From assembly GCA_003153505.1 (NCBI GenBank), contig PLZA01000019.1, positions 4,076 to 68,075 on the forward strand: a stretch of 64,000 nt of DNA, written 5' to 3'. The position numbers and the translations under genes are program-made. The stretch comes from Candidatus Dormiibacterota bacterium. GTDB taxonomy: Bacteria > Chloroflexota > Dormibacteria > Aeolococcales > Aeolococcaceae. Position 1 is the first letter of the stretch. Every line of letters begins with the position of its first letter. Positions 27,971 to 38,712 of this stretch are shown in pieces. Below the pieces are notes generated by a model that worked only from the letters and a program-made list of their open reading frames with translations, was not told where the DNA came from and ran no database searches.

Positions 27971-29351
27971 CCTCAGCGATGAGCGCCGCAACCGAGGCTC
28001 GCGCGTCGCCGAACAGCATGAGCGTATTCGGCTTGTAGAACAGCGGGTTGTCGACCCCCGCGAACCCGGTGGCCATGCTGCGCTTGAGGACGACGACGGT
28101 TTTCGCCTTGTCGACGTCGAGGATCGGCATGCCGAAGATCGGGCTGCTGGTCTGGGTGCGTGCTGCGGGGTTGACGACGTCGTTGGCGCCGATGACCACA
28201 GCAACGTCGGTTCGCGGGAAGTCGCCGTTGACGGCGTCCATCTCCTTGAGTTGCGTGTAGGGCACGTTGGCCTCGGCAAGCAGCACGTTCATGTGCCCGG
28301 GCATGCGGCCCGCCACCGGATGGATGGCGTACTCGACGGTGACGCCGCGCTTCTCGAGCTCGTCCGCAAGCTCCTTGACCTCATGCTGGGCACGCGCGAC
28401 GGCCATGCCGTACCCGGGCACGATCACCACGAGCTGCGCAAATGCCAGCAACGGCGCGAGATCCTCCACGGTGGTGGGGTGGATGGTGCCGCCCTCGGCG
28501 CCGGCTGCGCTCCCAGCGGATTCGACCTTCGAGCCGAAGCCGCTGAACAGCACATTGAAGAGCGACCGGTTCATGGCCTTGCTCATCGCCAGGGTCAGAA
28601 TGGTTCCCGAGGCGCCCACCAGCGCCCCGCTCACGATGAGCACGTCGTTGCTCAGCACGAACCCGGTGCTGGCCGCGGCGAGACCGGTGAATGAGTTGAG
28701 CAGCGAGATGATCACCGGCATGTCGGCCCCGCCGATCGGCACGACGAACAGCACACCGAGGAGCAGCGACAGGACGATGAAGACGGCGAAGAGCGCGAGG
28801 TTCTGGTCCCCCACGATGAGGTAGACGCCGATCGCCAGGATGACCACGAGCAGCAGCCCGTTGACCAGGCTCTGCAACCGATACGTGAGCGGACGGCCAG
28901 GCATCAACTCCTGCAATTTCGCGAAGGCGACGAGGCTGCCCGCGAAACTGAGTGAGCCGATGATGCAACTCACCATGATCGCCCACGTGATGTCCGGATG
29001 AGCCGTGCCACCGGCGACCGCCGTGCGGAAATCCTGTGCGGCGATGAGGGCGGCGGAGCCGCCACCCATACCGTTGAAGAGCGCGACCATCTGGGGCATC
29101 GCGGTCATGCGCACGAGCCGCGCGGAGACCGCACCGACAGCGATGCCCACGAGGATTGGCGGGATGATCAGTGGCCAGTTGCCGGTGTTGTGGACGAGCG
29201 CCGCGGTGATGCCAAGGACGAGCAACATGCCCACCGCTGCGATACGGTTGCCCTGCCGCGCGGTTGCCGGCGAGCGCAGCAGCTGGATACCGAACATGAA
29301 CGCGATCGCCGTCAGCATGTAGCCGAGGGTGGTGAGCGCGGAGGGCTGCAT
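27957..29351 (-). CDS. pntB: NAD(P) transhydrogenase beta subunit
   Basis: 'GRMPGHMNVLLAEANVPY', 'VVIGANDVVNPAAR', 'SMATGFAGVDNPLFY'. Confidence 0.93.
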   Translation of the reverse strand: MQPSALTTLGYMLTAIAFMFGIQLLRSPATARQGNRIAAVGMLLVLGITAALVHNTGNWPLIIPPILVGIAVGAVSARLVRMTAMPQMVALFNGMGGGSAALIAAQDFRTAVAGGTAHPDITWAIMVSCIIGSLSFAGSLVAFAKLQELMPGRPLTYRLQSLVNGLLLVVILAIGVYLIVGDQNLALFAVFIVLSLLLGVLFVVPIGGADMPVIISLLNSFTGLAAASTGFVLSNDVLIVSGALVGASGTILTLAMSKAMNRSLFNVLFSGFGSKVESAGSAAGAEGGTIHPTTVEDLAPLLAFAQLVVIVPGYGMAVARAQHEVKELADELEKRGVTVEYAIHPVAGRMPGHMNVLLAEANVPYTQLKEMDAVNGDFPRTDVAVVIGANDVVNPAARTQTSSPIFGMPILDVDKAKTVVVLKRSMATGFAGVDNPLFYKPNTLMLFGDARASVAALIAEVKKQ

Positions 29352-29356
29352 CGGGA

Positions 29357-29695
29357 TCAGTGTTCCGAGGGTGCCGGCGGCGTCTCGGCCTTGTGCGCAT
29401 CAACCGTGGGCCGGCGCCGGAACATCTGCAGCATGCGATCGGTGACCACCCAGCCGCCGACGACGTTCAGGGTGCCGAGCAGCACCGCCGCCATGGCGAT
29501 GATGTAACCGAGCGTGTCGTTGGCCGCTGCCGCCACCGTGATCGCCCCGACGAGGACGATCCCGTGGATGAAGTTGGTTCCCGACATCAGCGGCGTGTGC
29601 AGCATCGTGGGGACTTTCGAGATGAGCAGGAATCCCACGAACACCGCGAGCGCGAAGATGAAGGCTCCGAGTGCGAGCGTCTGTCCGGGGCTCAC
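29357..29695 (-). CDS. pntA2: NAD(P) transhydrogenase alpha-2 subunit
   Basis: 'VGFLLISKVPTMLHTPLMSGTNFIHGIVLVGAI'. Confidence 0.9.
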   Translation of the reverse strand: MSPGQTLALGAFIFALAVFVGFLLISKVPTMLHTPLMSGTNFIHGIVLVGAITVAAAANDTLGYIIAMAAVLLGTLNVVGGWVVTDRMLQMFRRRPTVDAHKAETPPAPSEH

Positions 29696-30834
29696 GCTTT
29701 GGCTCCCTGCAGCAACGCCTCGATCTGCTCACCCATCGGCTTGCCCTCGTGGGTGATGCAGGTCTGGCTGATCACGACGTCATCGAAGTCGAGGTGCACC
29801 GCACCGTCCTTGAGCAACTGGCTCAGGAATCGCGTGGCGTTGTGCGAGTAGAGCTGGCTCGCCTGACCGGGGATGGCGGCAGGGAGGTTCATCGGGCCGA
29901 GGATGAGGACGCCATTGGCATTGACCTCCTCGTCGGGACGCGTGAGCTCGCAATTGCCCCCACCCGGCGCTGCGAGGTCGACGATCACCGACCCCGTGCG
30001 CATCGACGCAACCATGTCCGCGGTGACCAGCACGGGGGCCTTGCGATTGGGGATCTGCGCGGTCGAGATCACCACGTCCGATTCCTTGACATGCTCGGCC
30101 AGGACCTGGTGCTGGCGGGCCTGAGCATCAGCTTCGAGCTCGCGGGCATAGCCGCCGGTATCCTGCTGCGTGTCGGACTCGACGCCGGTCTCGACAAAAC
30201 GAGCACCGAGTGATTCGACCTGTTCGCGCACCGCGGGCCGCACGTCGAAAGCCTCGACCACCGCGCCGAGACGCCGGCACGTGGCGATCGCCTGCAGGCC
30301 GGCGACGCCGGCACCGAGCACGAGCGCCCGCGCCGGCGTGATCGTTCCGGCCGCCGTCATCAACAACGGGAAGATGCGCGGCAGCCGGAAGGCGGCCATC
30401 ACCGCCGCGTGGTAGCCGGCGAGCGTCGCCATCGAGGAGAGCACGTCCATGTCCTGTGCCCGGCTGATCCGGGGCATCGCTTCGAGGCGAAATGCCGTGA
30501 TGCCGCCGTCGACGAGCGCGCGAACCAGCGCCGGGTCACCGATCGGCTCGAGGACGCCGACGAGGATCGCCCCCCGCTTCATCTGGCCGACGAACTCGAC
30601 GTCGGGGCGGCGAATGACCACGACGATGTCTGCGTCGGCCAGGAGCGCCTTTCGGTCCGCCACCACCTCGGCGCTCACCTCGCGGTAGGCGGCGTCGGTG
30701 ATACCGGCCGCCGCGCCCGCCCCGGCCTGAATGGCTACCGTTGCACCCGTGGACACCAACTGCGTGGCGGAGCGCGGCACCAACGCGACCCGGGTCTCGC
30801 CGGGAGCAGTCTCGGTGGGGGCGATGATGCGCAT
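29692..30834 (-). CDS. pntA1: NAD(P) transhydrogenase alpha-1 subunit
   Basis: 'MRIIAPTETAPGETRVALVPRSATQLV', 'VLGAGVAGLQAIATCRRLGAVVEAFDVRPAVREQVESLGARFVE'. Confidence 0.92.
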   Translation of the reverse strand: MRIIAPTETAPGETRVALVPRSATQLVSTGATVAIQAGAGAAAGITDAAYREVSAEVVADRKALLADADIVVVIRRPDVEFVGQMKRGAILVGVLEPIGDPALVRALVDGGITAFRLEAMPRISRAQDMDVLSSMATLAGYHAAVMAAFRLPRIFPLLMTAAGTITPARALVLGAGVAGLQAIATCRRLGAVVEAFDVRPAVREQVESLGARFVETGVESDTQQDTGGYARELEADAQARQHQVLAEHVKESDVVISTAQIPNRKAPVLVTADMVASMRTGSVIVDLAAPGGGNCELTRPDEEVNANGVLILGPMNLPAAIPGQASQLYSHNATRFLSQLLKDGAVHLDFDDVVISQTCITHEGKPMGEQIEALLQGAKA

Positions 30835-30872
30835 GCTGGGTGCTTACTCTACGGGTCGACCGTGTGGACGCG

Positions 30873-31400
30873 ATGCACGCTGACGAATCGGCGACTATCG
30901 AGACGAGGGTTCGCGACCGGCTCGCCGCCCTGGGCGTCGCGCACGAGATGCTGGCATGCGATCCGGATTTCGCCGACACCGCGGCCTTCTGCGCGAGGTA
31001 TGGCGTCTCGCCGGATCAGTCGGCGAACACCATCGTGGTCGCAGCGCGCAAGGAGCCCGGCACCGCCTGCGCCTGCGTCGTGCTCGCGACCTGTCGCCTC
31101 GACGTGAACCACGCCGTGTGTGACCTGCTCGGGGTGCGCAAGGCATCATTTGCCAGCGCGGATCAGACGCGCGAGTTGACGGCCATGATGATCGGCGGCG
31201 TGACCCCATTCGGTCTGCCCGACTCCCTGCCGCTGTATATCGACGCCCGTGTGATGACCCAGGACGCCGTGGTGATCGGCGGCGGGAGCCGATCGATGAA
31301 GATCAGGCTCGCACCGGTGGACCTCTTGCGCTTGCCCGGCTCGCGTGTTGTCGATGGACTTGCAACCCTGGTGGAGGCACCGACCCCGTGGCACGGCTGA
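30873..31400 (+). CDS. YbaK/prolyl-tRNA-editing family aminoacyl-tRNA deacylase
   Basis: 'SADQTRELTAMMIGGVTPFGLPDSLPLYIDARVMTQDAVVIGGGSRSMKIRLAP'. Confidence 0.8.
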   Translation: MHADESATIETRVRDRLAALGVAHEMLACDPDFADTAAFCARYGVSPDQSANTIVVAARKEPGTACACVVLATCRLDVNHAVCDLLGVRKASFASADQTRELTAMMIGGVTPFGLPDSLPLYIDARVMTQDAVVIGGGSRSMKIRLAPVDLLRLPGSRVVDGLATLVEAPTPWHG

Positions 31401-32080
31401 GCGCGGCCGTCGCGCACATCGTCAAGGTCGACCCGGCATTCCGGCCCATCGTTGACACGAGCCCGACAATGGAACTGCGACCGGAGGCTGACTCGGCGTT
31501 CGAATCCCTGCTCAGCGCGATCGTGTCGCAACAGCTCGCCGGCGCCGCTGCGCGAACCATCCACGGACGGCTCGTGACCGCGCTCGGCGGAGCCCCGGTG
31601 GCACCCGAGTCCGTCCTCGCCGCCAACCCGGAGGCGATGCGCGCCGCCGGCCTCTCCGCCAACAAGCTCGCCGCGATCATCGACCTCGCCGCGAAGTTCG
31701 TCGACGGGACCGTCCCCACGCACGACCTGGACGACCTCAGCGACGACGAGATCGTCGCGCGCCTGGTGACGGTGCGCGGAGTCGGCCGGTGGACCGCCGA
31801 GATGTTCCTGCTCTTCCAACTGCGGCGGCCCGACGTCTGGCCGGTGGACGATCTCGGAGTTCGCAATGGCTGGACACGCATTCACGCCATCGCCGCGCCT
31901 CCGACCCCAAAAGCGCTGATGGTTCTTGGCGAGGCGCTCAGCCCCTACCGGAGCAGTGCGGCCTGGTACTGCTGGCGCGCTGCCGCACCGGTGCCGACCG
32001 TCAAGGCGCCCGTTCCAGCGGCCCAGCGGCGGGTCACAGCCTCGGGTCGACGACCACCTTCGCCCCGGAAGCGGGCGTGA
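31388..32080 (+). CDS. alkA: DNA-3-methyladenine glycosylase II
   Basis: HhH-GPD 'LVTVRGVGRWTAEMFLLFQLRRPDVWPVDDLGVRNG'. Confidence 0.88.
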   Translation: MARLSAAVAHIVKVDPAFRPIVDTSPTMELRPEADSAFESLLSAIVSQQLAGAAARTIHGRLVTALGGAPVAPESVLAANPEAMRAAGLSANKLAAIIDLAAKFVDGTVPTHDLDDLSDDEIVARLVTVRGVGRWTAEMFLLFQLRRPDVWPVDDLGVRNGWTRIHAIAAPPTPKALMVLGEALSPYRSSAAWYCWRAAAPVPTVKAPVPAAQRRVTASGRRPPSPRKRA

Positions 32081-33029
32081 TCAACTCCTCGAAGACTTCT
32101 GGGACCTGAGCGAGCGACACCCGGCGGGTTGCCACGCGTGCGATCCCCTCGTCACCGGCCAGCATTTCAAGCGACACGGCGAAGTCTGACGCGCTCGAGG
32201 CGATGCTGCCGATGATTTCGATCTCGCGGGTCACCCACATCAACGGAATGATCGTGGCCTCACCGAATGGCACGCCCACCAGGACGAGACGGCCGCCGGG
32301 CGCCACCAGATCGGCCGCCGCGTGGAGGAGGGGTGCGTACCCGGAACATTCGATCACCGCCGGCACCGGGGCGACGTGACTGCGCACCTCGCGACAATCG
32401 GCCACGGCGGTTGTCGCGCCGAGGTCGAGGGCGAGCCGGCGCCGATCCTCCACGGGGTCGACGCCGATGATTGGGCCGATGCCACGTGCATGAAGGGTCG
32501 CCACCGTGAGCAGGCCGATGGGTCCGAGTCCGATGACCACGACCGGGTCGCCAGGATGGACACGGGCACGCTCGACGCCGTGGATCGCCACCGAAAGTGG
32601 TTCAACAAGGCAGGCGTGCTCGAGCGCCAGACCATCCGGCAGGCGGTGGAGCAACGAGGCCGGCACTGCCACCAATTCGGCGAAGCCACCGTCACGGGCG
32701 AAGCCGATGCCGGCGGTGAGGGCCATCGCGCAGCGATAGGACGCCCCGTTGCGGCAGTCAGCGCAGACCCCGCAGGGAATCTTCGGGTCGATCACCGCGG
32801 CGTCCCCGGGAGCCCAGCCGGTCACGCCATCGCCGACGGCGTCGACCACACCCGCGAGCTCGTGTCCGGGGACCGTGTCGGTGAACAGCCCGACTTTGTA
32901 TGAGGTCAGATCCGAGCCACAGATGCCGCACCCGTCGACGCGGATGACCACCTCACCAGCTGTCGCCTCAGGCGCGGGGACATCGACGAGCTCGAGGCGG
33001 TGCGCTTCGAGAAGCCGGACTGCCCGCAT
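32034..33029 (-). CDS. Zinc-dependent medium-chain alcohol dehydrogenase
   Basis: 'VDGCGICGSDLTSYKVG...PGHELAGVVDAVGDGV', structural Zn 'PCGVCADCRNG'. Confidence 0.88.
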   Translation of the reverse strand: MRAVRLLEAHRLELVDVPAPEATAGEVVIRVDGCGICGSDLTSYKVGLFTDTVPGHELAGVVDAVGDGVTGWAPGDAAVIDPKIPCGVCADCRNGASYRCAMALTAGIGFARDGGFAELVAVPASLLHRLPDGLALEHACLVEPLSVAIHGVERARVHPGDPVVVIGLGPIGLLTVATLHARGIGPIIGVDPVEDRRRLALDLGATTAVADCREVRSHVAPVPAVIECSGYAPLLHAAADLVAPGGRLVLVGVPFGEATIIPLMWVTREIEIIGSIASSASDFAVSLEMLAGDEGIARVATRRVSLAQVPEVFEELITPASGAKVVVDPRL

Positions 33030-33031
33030 GC

Positions 33032-34753
33032 CTACATCAGGCCCAGTTGCGCAACCATGCGCAGGAGTTCGGAGACGACGTCGGGGTCGGTCTGCACGTC
33101 GATGACGCTGCAGACGCCGCTGTCGATCGACCGGTCGAGAGCAGGTGCCAGCTCCTCGAGGCGCTCGACGCGCTCGCCGTGACCGCCAAGGGCCTCCGCC
33201 AGGCGATCGTAGCGAATGCCGGGAAGCGTGCTTGCGACATGACGCCCTGGCCCGAAGAGCTCGTCCTGCTCGTAACGGACGTCACCCCACCCGGCATTGT
33301 TCGACACGATTGCGATCACGGGGAGATGGTGTCGCACGGCCGTGGCGACCTCCATGGCGCTGAGACCGAAGGAGCCGTCGCCAGTGAAGAGGAAGACCGG
33401 TTCGCCGGGCCGGGCGGCTTGGGCGGCGAGGGCGAAGGGCATCCCGACACCAAGGGTTCCGAGCGCGGTTGTGGTGGTGAGCAGTCGGCCCGGCAACTCC
33501 GATCTGAAATACGCGAGCGCCCAGGCGAGCGCGTCACCGCCGTCGGCGACGCATGTCGCGCTGCCGCCGAACCTCTGATGGATCAGATCGGCGAGCGTGC
33601 GCGCCGCTGCTCCGGCGTGGATGCGCTCCCCGGTGTGCTCGTCGATCTGACGATTCCAGAACTCCAGCGAGGCTCCTGCGAGCGCGCGTCCGCGATCCAG
33701 CCACTCCTCACGGCCCGGGGGCGTCGCGGTCCAGGCCTCGCAGCAGTCCCGCATCACCGCCGCGATGTCACCGATGACAGTGACGTCGGCCGCGCGATTG
33801 CCGCCAACGCGCTCGGCAGCGATGTCGACCTGGATGATCGTTTGATCAGTGCCGAACAGTGGCGCGCCGCCGTACATGACGTTCGCGTTGAACGCCGAGC
33901 CGAGGACCAGCACGCAGTCGGCGCTGGGAATCGCGAGACCTCCGTGCACCAGTGAGCCGAGGCTCCACGGATGCGAATCGGGGACGACCCCGCGGGCGGC
34001 ACTCGCGGTGATCACCGGAATCTGAGCGAGCTCGGCGAAACGACCGATCTCGGTGCCAGCTCCAGACCAGAACGCCCCGCTTCCGGCCACGATGAGGGGC
34101 CGCTCTGCCGACGCAAGCGCGGCAACCGCGGCACCGATGTCTGCGGGGGCGCCGGCGGCGCGGCTGGGTTCGACCGGGAACCCCCCCGGAACGACATCCA
34201 GGGGGGCGGCGTTCCCATAGACGGCATGGGAGTCCACCTCGAGGTACACAGCGCCGGGGCAGCCGGTTCGAGCGCGATGGAGAGCCTCGGCGACGTACCG
34301 CGGTATTCGCCCGGCGTCCGAGCAACTCGCGGCCCATTTGGCGATCGGCGCCGCGATGGCGCGCTGGTCGACGTCCGCGACGGCTCCGCGTCCCTGCCGG
34401 TTGCGGCTCGTTCTGCCCGCGAGCATCACCAGCGGCACGCTCCACGTAGCCGCGTCCAGCAACCCGATGAGGCCGTTGGCAAATCCCGGCCCGGCGGTCA
34501 CTGCGGCGACGCCCGTCTGCCCGGTTGCCAGCGCCCAGCCCTCAGCGGCGAGTACTGCCGCCCCTTCGTGGCGGGTGTCGATAATCCGCAGGTCCTCGTC
34601 GATGGATGCGTCGAGAAAGGGCAGGATGTGGCCGCCGGGGAGCGTGAACACCGTGGTCACGCCGTGCGCTCGAAGCGTTCGAGCCATCAGCGCTCCGCCG
34701 TCGGTGCGTTGCTCGGCGTCGCTGTGAGGTCGCTCGGCCGCGACGTCAGGCAT
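33032..34753 (-). CDS. Thiamine diphosphate-dependent enzyme, acetolactate synthase-like
   Basis: 'HGVTTVFTLPGGHILPFLDA...IIDTRHEGAAVLAAEGWALATG'; 'FTGDGSFGLSAMEVATAVRHHLPVIAIVSNNAGWG'. Confidence 0.87.
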   Translation of the reverse strand: MPDVAAERPHSDAEQRTDGGALMARTLRAHGVTTVFTLPGGHILPFLDASIDEDLRIIDTRHEGAAVLAAEGWALATGQTGVAAVTAGPGFANGLIGLLDAATWSVPLVMLAGRTSRNRQGRGAVADVDQRAIAAPIAKWAASCSDAGRIPRYVAEALHRARTGCPGAVYLEVDSHAVYGNAAPLDVVPGGFPVEPSRAAGAPADIGAAVAALASAERPLIVAGSGAFWSGAGTEIGRFAELAQIPVITASAARGVVPDSHPWSLGSLVHGGLAIPSADCVLVLGSAFNANVMYGGAPLFGTDQTIIQVDIAAERVGGNRAADVTVIGDIAAVMRDCCEAWTATPPGREEWLDRGRALAGASLEFWNRQIDEHTGERIHAGAAARTLADLIHQRFGGSATCVADGGDALAWALAYFRSELPGRLLTTTTALGTLGVGMPFALAAQAARPGEPVFLFTGDGSFGLSAMEVATAVRHHLPVIAIVSNNAGWGDVRYEQDELFGPGRHVASTLPGIRYDRLAEALGGHGERVERLEELAPALDRSIDSGVCSVIDVQTDPDVVSELLRMVAQLGLM

Positions 34754-34811
34754 GGCTCGGCAGTGTATCGACCGGCATCATGCACGGGTACTGCGTTGAC
34801 GCGCGCATAGA

Positions 34812-36296
34812 ATGGGCGTCTTGCAGGACGAACCGCCGGCGCCCGGCGCAGTGACGCCGGATATCCCGGGCGGCCTCGGGATGCGCGCGCTTCGCAACAC
34901 CGTGCTCATCCTCATGGTGCGCGTGATCTCGCGTATCGTGGCGCTCATTGCCGTCATCATCATCGGCAATTACCTGGATCCCACCCGGTTCGGTGAGATG
35001 CAAACGGCGGTGACGTATGTGGGATTGGTTGGCACGGTTACCGACCTCGGCTTCTCGGCACTCTACGTGCGCGAGGGCGCCCGCCACACCGACCAACTCT
35101 CCCGTTATTGGAACAACGTCGCCTCGCTCAAGGTCGTGGGTGTGGCGATTGGCCTGCCCCTGATCTTCGCGGCGCTCGACATCGCCGGGGTTCGTTCGCT
35201 GCTCTGGCCGTCATTCGCGATCCTGGTGCTCTCCGGCTACCAATTGTTGTTGCGCAACACGCTCTATGCGATGCAGCGGCTCACGTTCGAGATCATCGAG
35301 ATCGTCCCCGAGACACTAGTCGTGTTCGCGCTCGTCGTGATCGGTGCCCATATCCATGCTGACACGGGATTCTTCCTCTGGGCGTATGCAATCAGCTATG
35401 CGTTCGCGTGCGTGTATTTCGGGGTCGTGCTCATCGCCACGGGGGTGCTCCGCCCGGGCCTGCAATTCGAGCCGGGACTGCTCCTGCAGTGGGTACGGGT
35501 GGCGATTCCGCTCGGTATCACCTTCATCATCACAACCGTCTATTTCAAGGTTGACGTCCCGATCCTGCAGCGTTTCAGACCCTACAGCGAGGTCGGTTAC
35601 TACACGTTCGCGTACAAGCCGTTCGAGTCGCTGCTCTTCATTCCGTTCGCGCTGCGCAGCGTCGTGTTCCCGGTGCTCTCGGTCTATCACCGTCGATCGC
35701 CCGAGCGCGTCCTGCCGCTCGCCGAGAAGTTCTTCAAGGCCCTGGTGATCCTCGGCTGGCCGATCACCGTGGGGGTCTTTCTGCTCGCACCGCAGTTCAA
35801 CAGCCTGCTGCATCTCTACGCAGGATCCGAGCCGGCGCTGCAGATCCTTGCCCTCGCCATCGTGTTCATGTTCGCCGACAACACATTCGCTGCCACCCTG
35901 AACGCTATCGACAAGCAGAATGTCTTCGCGTTCGTGGCCATGGTCGGCCTGGTGATCAATGTCGGCGTCAATCTGCTCGTGATCCCGCGCTATGGATATC
36001 TGGGGGCGAGCTGGGCGGTCGTGGTCACCGAGGCCGCGCTCGTGGTGGTCGGCTGGCTGGTGCTTCGCGCTCAGTTGGGGACGATTCCGCTGGTCAGCAC
36101 GTCGTGGAAGGCGCTCGTGGCCGGGCTGGTCATGGGCGTTTTCGTGTACATCGCAAATCCGCATCAGAATCGCGTGCTGCTGTTTGTGGTCGTCGTCGCC
36201 GCCGCACTCATCTACGGGGCGGTGCTCCTCGCGCTGCGGGTGGCTGATCGCGAGGAGATCAGCGTCATCCGTAGCGCGCTTCGGCTCGGTCGCTAG
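34812..36296 (+). CDS. Polysaccharide flippase (MOP/Wzx-like)
   Basis: Multi-TM; 'RNTVLILMVRVISRIVALIAVIIIGNYLDPTRFGEMQTAVTYVGLVG'. Confidence 0.82.
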   Translation: MGVLQDEPPAPGAVTPDIPGGLGMRALRNTVLILMVRVISRIVALIAVIIIGNYLDPTRFGEMQTAVTYVGLVGTVTDLGFSALYVREGARHTDQLSRYWNNVASLKVVGVAIGLPLIFAALDIAGVRSLLWPSFAILVLSGYQLLLRNTLYAMQRLTFEIIEIVPETLVVFALVVIGAHIHADTGFFLWAYAISYAFACVYFGVVLIATGVLRPGLQFEPGLLLQWVRVAIPLGITFIITTVYFKVDVPILQRFRPYSEVGYYTFAYKPFESLLFIPFALRSVVFPVLSVYHRRSPERVLPLAEKFFKALVILGWPITVGVFLLAPQFNSLLHLYAGSEPALQILALAIVFMFADNTFAATLNAIDKQNVFAFVAMVGLVINVGVNLLVIPRYGYLGASWAVVVTEAALVVVGWLVLRAQLGTIPLVSTSWKALVAGLVMGVFVYIANPHQNRVLLFVVVVAAALIYGAVLLALRVADREEISVIRSALRLGR

Positions 36297-37846
36297 CTCG
36301 GGCGCACCCCGACGTCTGCGAGGAGCGCCATCGCGCAGTTGCGGCCATTGATCGCCATGACGCTGCCGCCGGGGTGGGTGCTTGCGCCGCACATGTAGAG
36401 GCCGGCGATCCCGGTGCGAGGCGAGAATCGGCGATCCCACATCTGGTCGGGCAGGCATTCGCCCTGGAAGATGTGGCCGCCGGCAAGGCCGACGGCGCGT
36501 TCGATGTCCGGGGGTGCCAGGACCTGGCGCGCGACGACGCAGTCGACGACATCTGGCGCGAACCGCGCGATTTCTGCAAACACCTCGTCGGCCACCGCCT
36601 CACGCCGGTCGTCCCACGAGCCTGTGGTCAGGGTGTACGGCGCGTACTGGGCGAAGACGCTCATGACGTGCTGCCCGGGCGGGGCGACCGACGGGTCGTA
36701 CGCGGAGTGGAAGTACAACTCAGCCCAGCGGGGCGCGGGCTCGCCGGCTCGGCTGCGCTCATACGCCGCCTGCGTCTCGTCGAGGCTGCGAGCGATGGTC
36801 ACCATCGCTCGGTGCGGTGCATCGTCCGCCGATGCCGCGGTGAAGGTCGGCAGCCTCGAGAGTGCGCAGTTGATCTTCAGGACGGGGCCCTCCATGCGCC
36901 ACTCGCGGACCTTGTGAGCAAATGCCGTGGGCGCGGCATCGGCGAGCAGGCCGAGCGTGGTGCGTGGGTCGGCGTTGGAGATGATGGTGCGCGCGCGGAT
37001 CCGCGAGCCATCCTCGAGGATGACCGCGTCGCCGGGCACGATCTCGGTGACTCGGGCGTTGCGCGTGATGACCGCGCCGGCTGCTTCAGCAGCTTTCGCC
37101 AGTGCAAACGACACGTTGCCCATCCCACCCTGGACGTAGCCCCAGGCTCCCGGCCTGCCCTCGATGGTCCCCATCGAATGCAGGGCGTGAATGGCCGCTG
37201 TTCCAGGGTCACGCGGTCCCGCCCAGGTACCGATCAACCCCTGTCCGTGAAGGGCGGTGCGAAGCCGCTCGTCATCGACGTGACGCTCGATGACCGAGGC
37301 GATCGACTCCTCGAACATCACCTCGATCAGCTCGGGGTCGTGGCCGAGGAGCGCCTCGAGCGCGGGTCGGTCAGGGGCGTCGCCGACCCAGCTGTCGTTC
37401 GGGTCGGATCGGAGCGCGCGCCGAATCCGCCCGAAGAGTTGCTCGTAGCGAGAGTAGCCGTCGGCGTCGCGCGGGCTCATCGCCGCAACCACCTGGTGGT
37501 TACGCTCGGAGTCGTCCCACAGGCTCAGGGCGGTGCCGTCCTCGAAGGGACACCACAGATGTGGGTCGACGACATGGACTCGGTAGCCATGCCGGCGCAG
37601 GTCGAGCTCGTCGATCACGCGGTGGTGGAGGAGACCCACGAGATACGCGCACGGGCTCACCACGAATCGCGGATCCTCGAAGGGGTGCTCGAGGGTGCAC
37701 GCGCCACCGATGCGGTCGCGGGCCTCCAGCACCAGCACGGTGCTACCAGCGCGGGCCAGGTACGCGGCGGCAGTGAGACCGTTGTGGCCGGCGCCGACGA
37801 CCACGGTGTCCCACGTGGTCGCGCCGTGGCTGCCGCTCATCGCCAC
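36293..37846 (-). CDS. Phytoene dehydrogenase-like FAD oxidoreductase (CrtI family)
   Basis: 'DTVVVGAGHNGLTAAAYLARAGSTVLVLEARDRIGGAC'; C-terminal 'GLYMCGASTHPGGSVMAINGRNCA'. Confidence 0.88.
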   Translation of the reverse strand: MAMSGSHGATTWDTVVVGAGHNGLTAAAYLARAGSTVLVLEARDRIGGACTLEHPFEDPRFVVSPCAYLVGLLHHRVIDELDLRRHGYRVHVVDPHLWCPFEDGTALSLWDDSERNHQVVAAMSPRDADGYSRYEQLFGRIRRALRSDPNDSWVGDAPDRPALEALLGHDPELIEVMFEESIASVIERHVDDERLRTALHGQGLIGTWAGPRDPGTAAIHALHSMGTIEGRPGAWGYVQGGMGNVSFALAKAAEAAGAVITRNARVTEIVPGDAVILEDGSRIRARTIISNADPRTTLGLLADAAPTAFAHKVREWRMEGPVLKINCALSRLPTFTAASADDAPHRAMVTIARSLDETQAAYERSRAGEPAPRWAELYFHSAYDPSVAPPGQHVMSVFAQYAPYTLTTGSWDDRREAVADEVFAEIARFAPDVVDCVVARQVLAPPDIERAVGLAGGHIFQGECLPDQMWDRRFSPRTGIAGLYMCGASTHPGGSVMAINGRNCAMALLADVGVRPS

Positions 37847-38712
37847 GCTCGGAGGAAGGTCATCGCGTGGCGTCGCTCGCCGCGACCGTGATGGAGTGCC
37901 TCGCGGAGGGTGTCTGTGAATCGCTCAATCTCGGTGCCGCTCAGCGCCTGCGCCATGAGCGCGCGAGTCGTCGGGGCGAGCGGATTGGGGGCCGTGTCGA
38001 GAAAGACCTCGAGGTCATCGCGAGCCGGAGGGGGCGCGAGCGCGAGCTCGGTCTGCGTCTCGACGCGCTGGAACCCGGCGGCTCGGGCGATCGCGATGAG
38101 ATCGCGGTCGTCGAAACCGCGGAGCAGGGCGTCGTCCGCAGCTCGCGCGGCTCGATCCGCAAGATGCAGCTTCCGCTCCAGGTCCGCCGCGGCCGTCACG
38201 TCGTACCCCCAGAGATACCCGGGGCGATCGGCGCTCATCCAGCTGTTGAGCGGTTCGCCCAAGGAGACTCGGCCGCCCGATCGGAGCACCCGGTGGTATT
38301 CGGAGAGCGCACGCGCGCGATCTTCGATGAAAAGCAGCACTGCTCGCTCGACGACAACGTCGATGGACGCGGTGCCAATCGCGGAGAGGTCGGTTGCTGC
38401 CGCTGCGAGGAATGTCGAGTGCCCGCCGGCGGCGACCTGCGCAACCGCCTCGCGGCAGTCATCGAGCAGCGCCTCCGAGATGTCCGAGAAGACGACGTGG
38501 CCCTGTGGTCCGACGCGCTCCAGCGCACCGAGGCCGAGCAGCCCCTGGCCGGTGCCGACGTCGAGCACGCGGTCTCCGGCCTGGATCTCGGCCCGATCGA
38601 GGATGAGGTCCCGCATCGAGGCGAGGCGGCTCTGGTTCTCGGCGCGCATCCGGGAGCTGCCGCCATCCCGACCGGTACGCAGCCAGGCGGCCCAGACGTC
38701 GGTATCAGGCAC
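37837..38712 (-). CDS. Class I SAM-dependent methyltransferase
   Basis: 'GDRVLDVGTGQGLLGLGALERVGPQGHVVFSDIS'. Confidence 0.82.
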   Translation of the reverse strand: MPDTDVWAAWLRTGRDGGSSRMRAENQSRLASMRDLILDRAEIQAGDRVLDVGTGQGLLGLGALERVGPQGHVVFSDISEALLDDCREAVAQVAAGGHSTFLAAAATDLSAIGTASIDVVVERAVLLFIEDRARALSEYHRVLRSGGRVSLGEPLNSWMSADRPGYLWGYDVTAAADLERKLHLADRAARAADDALLRGFDDRDLIAIARAAGFQRVETQTELALAPPPARDDLEVFLDTAPNPLAPTTRALMAQALSGTEIERFTDTLREALHHGRGERRHAMTFLRAWR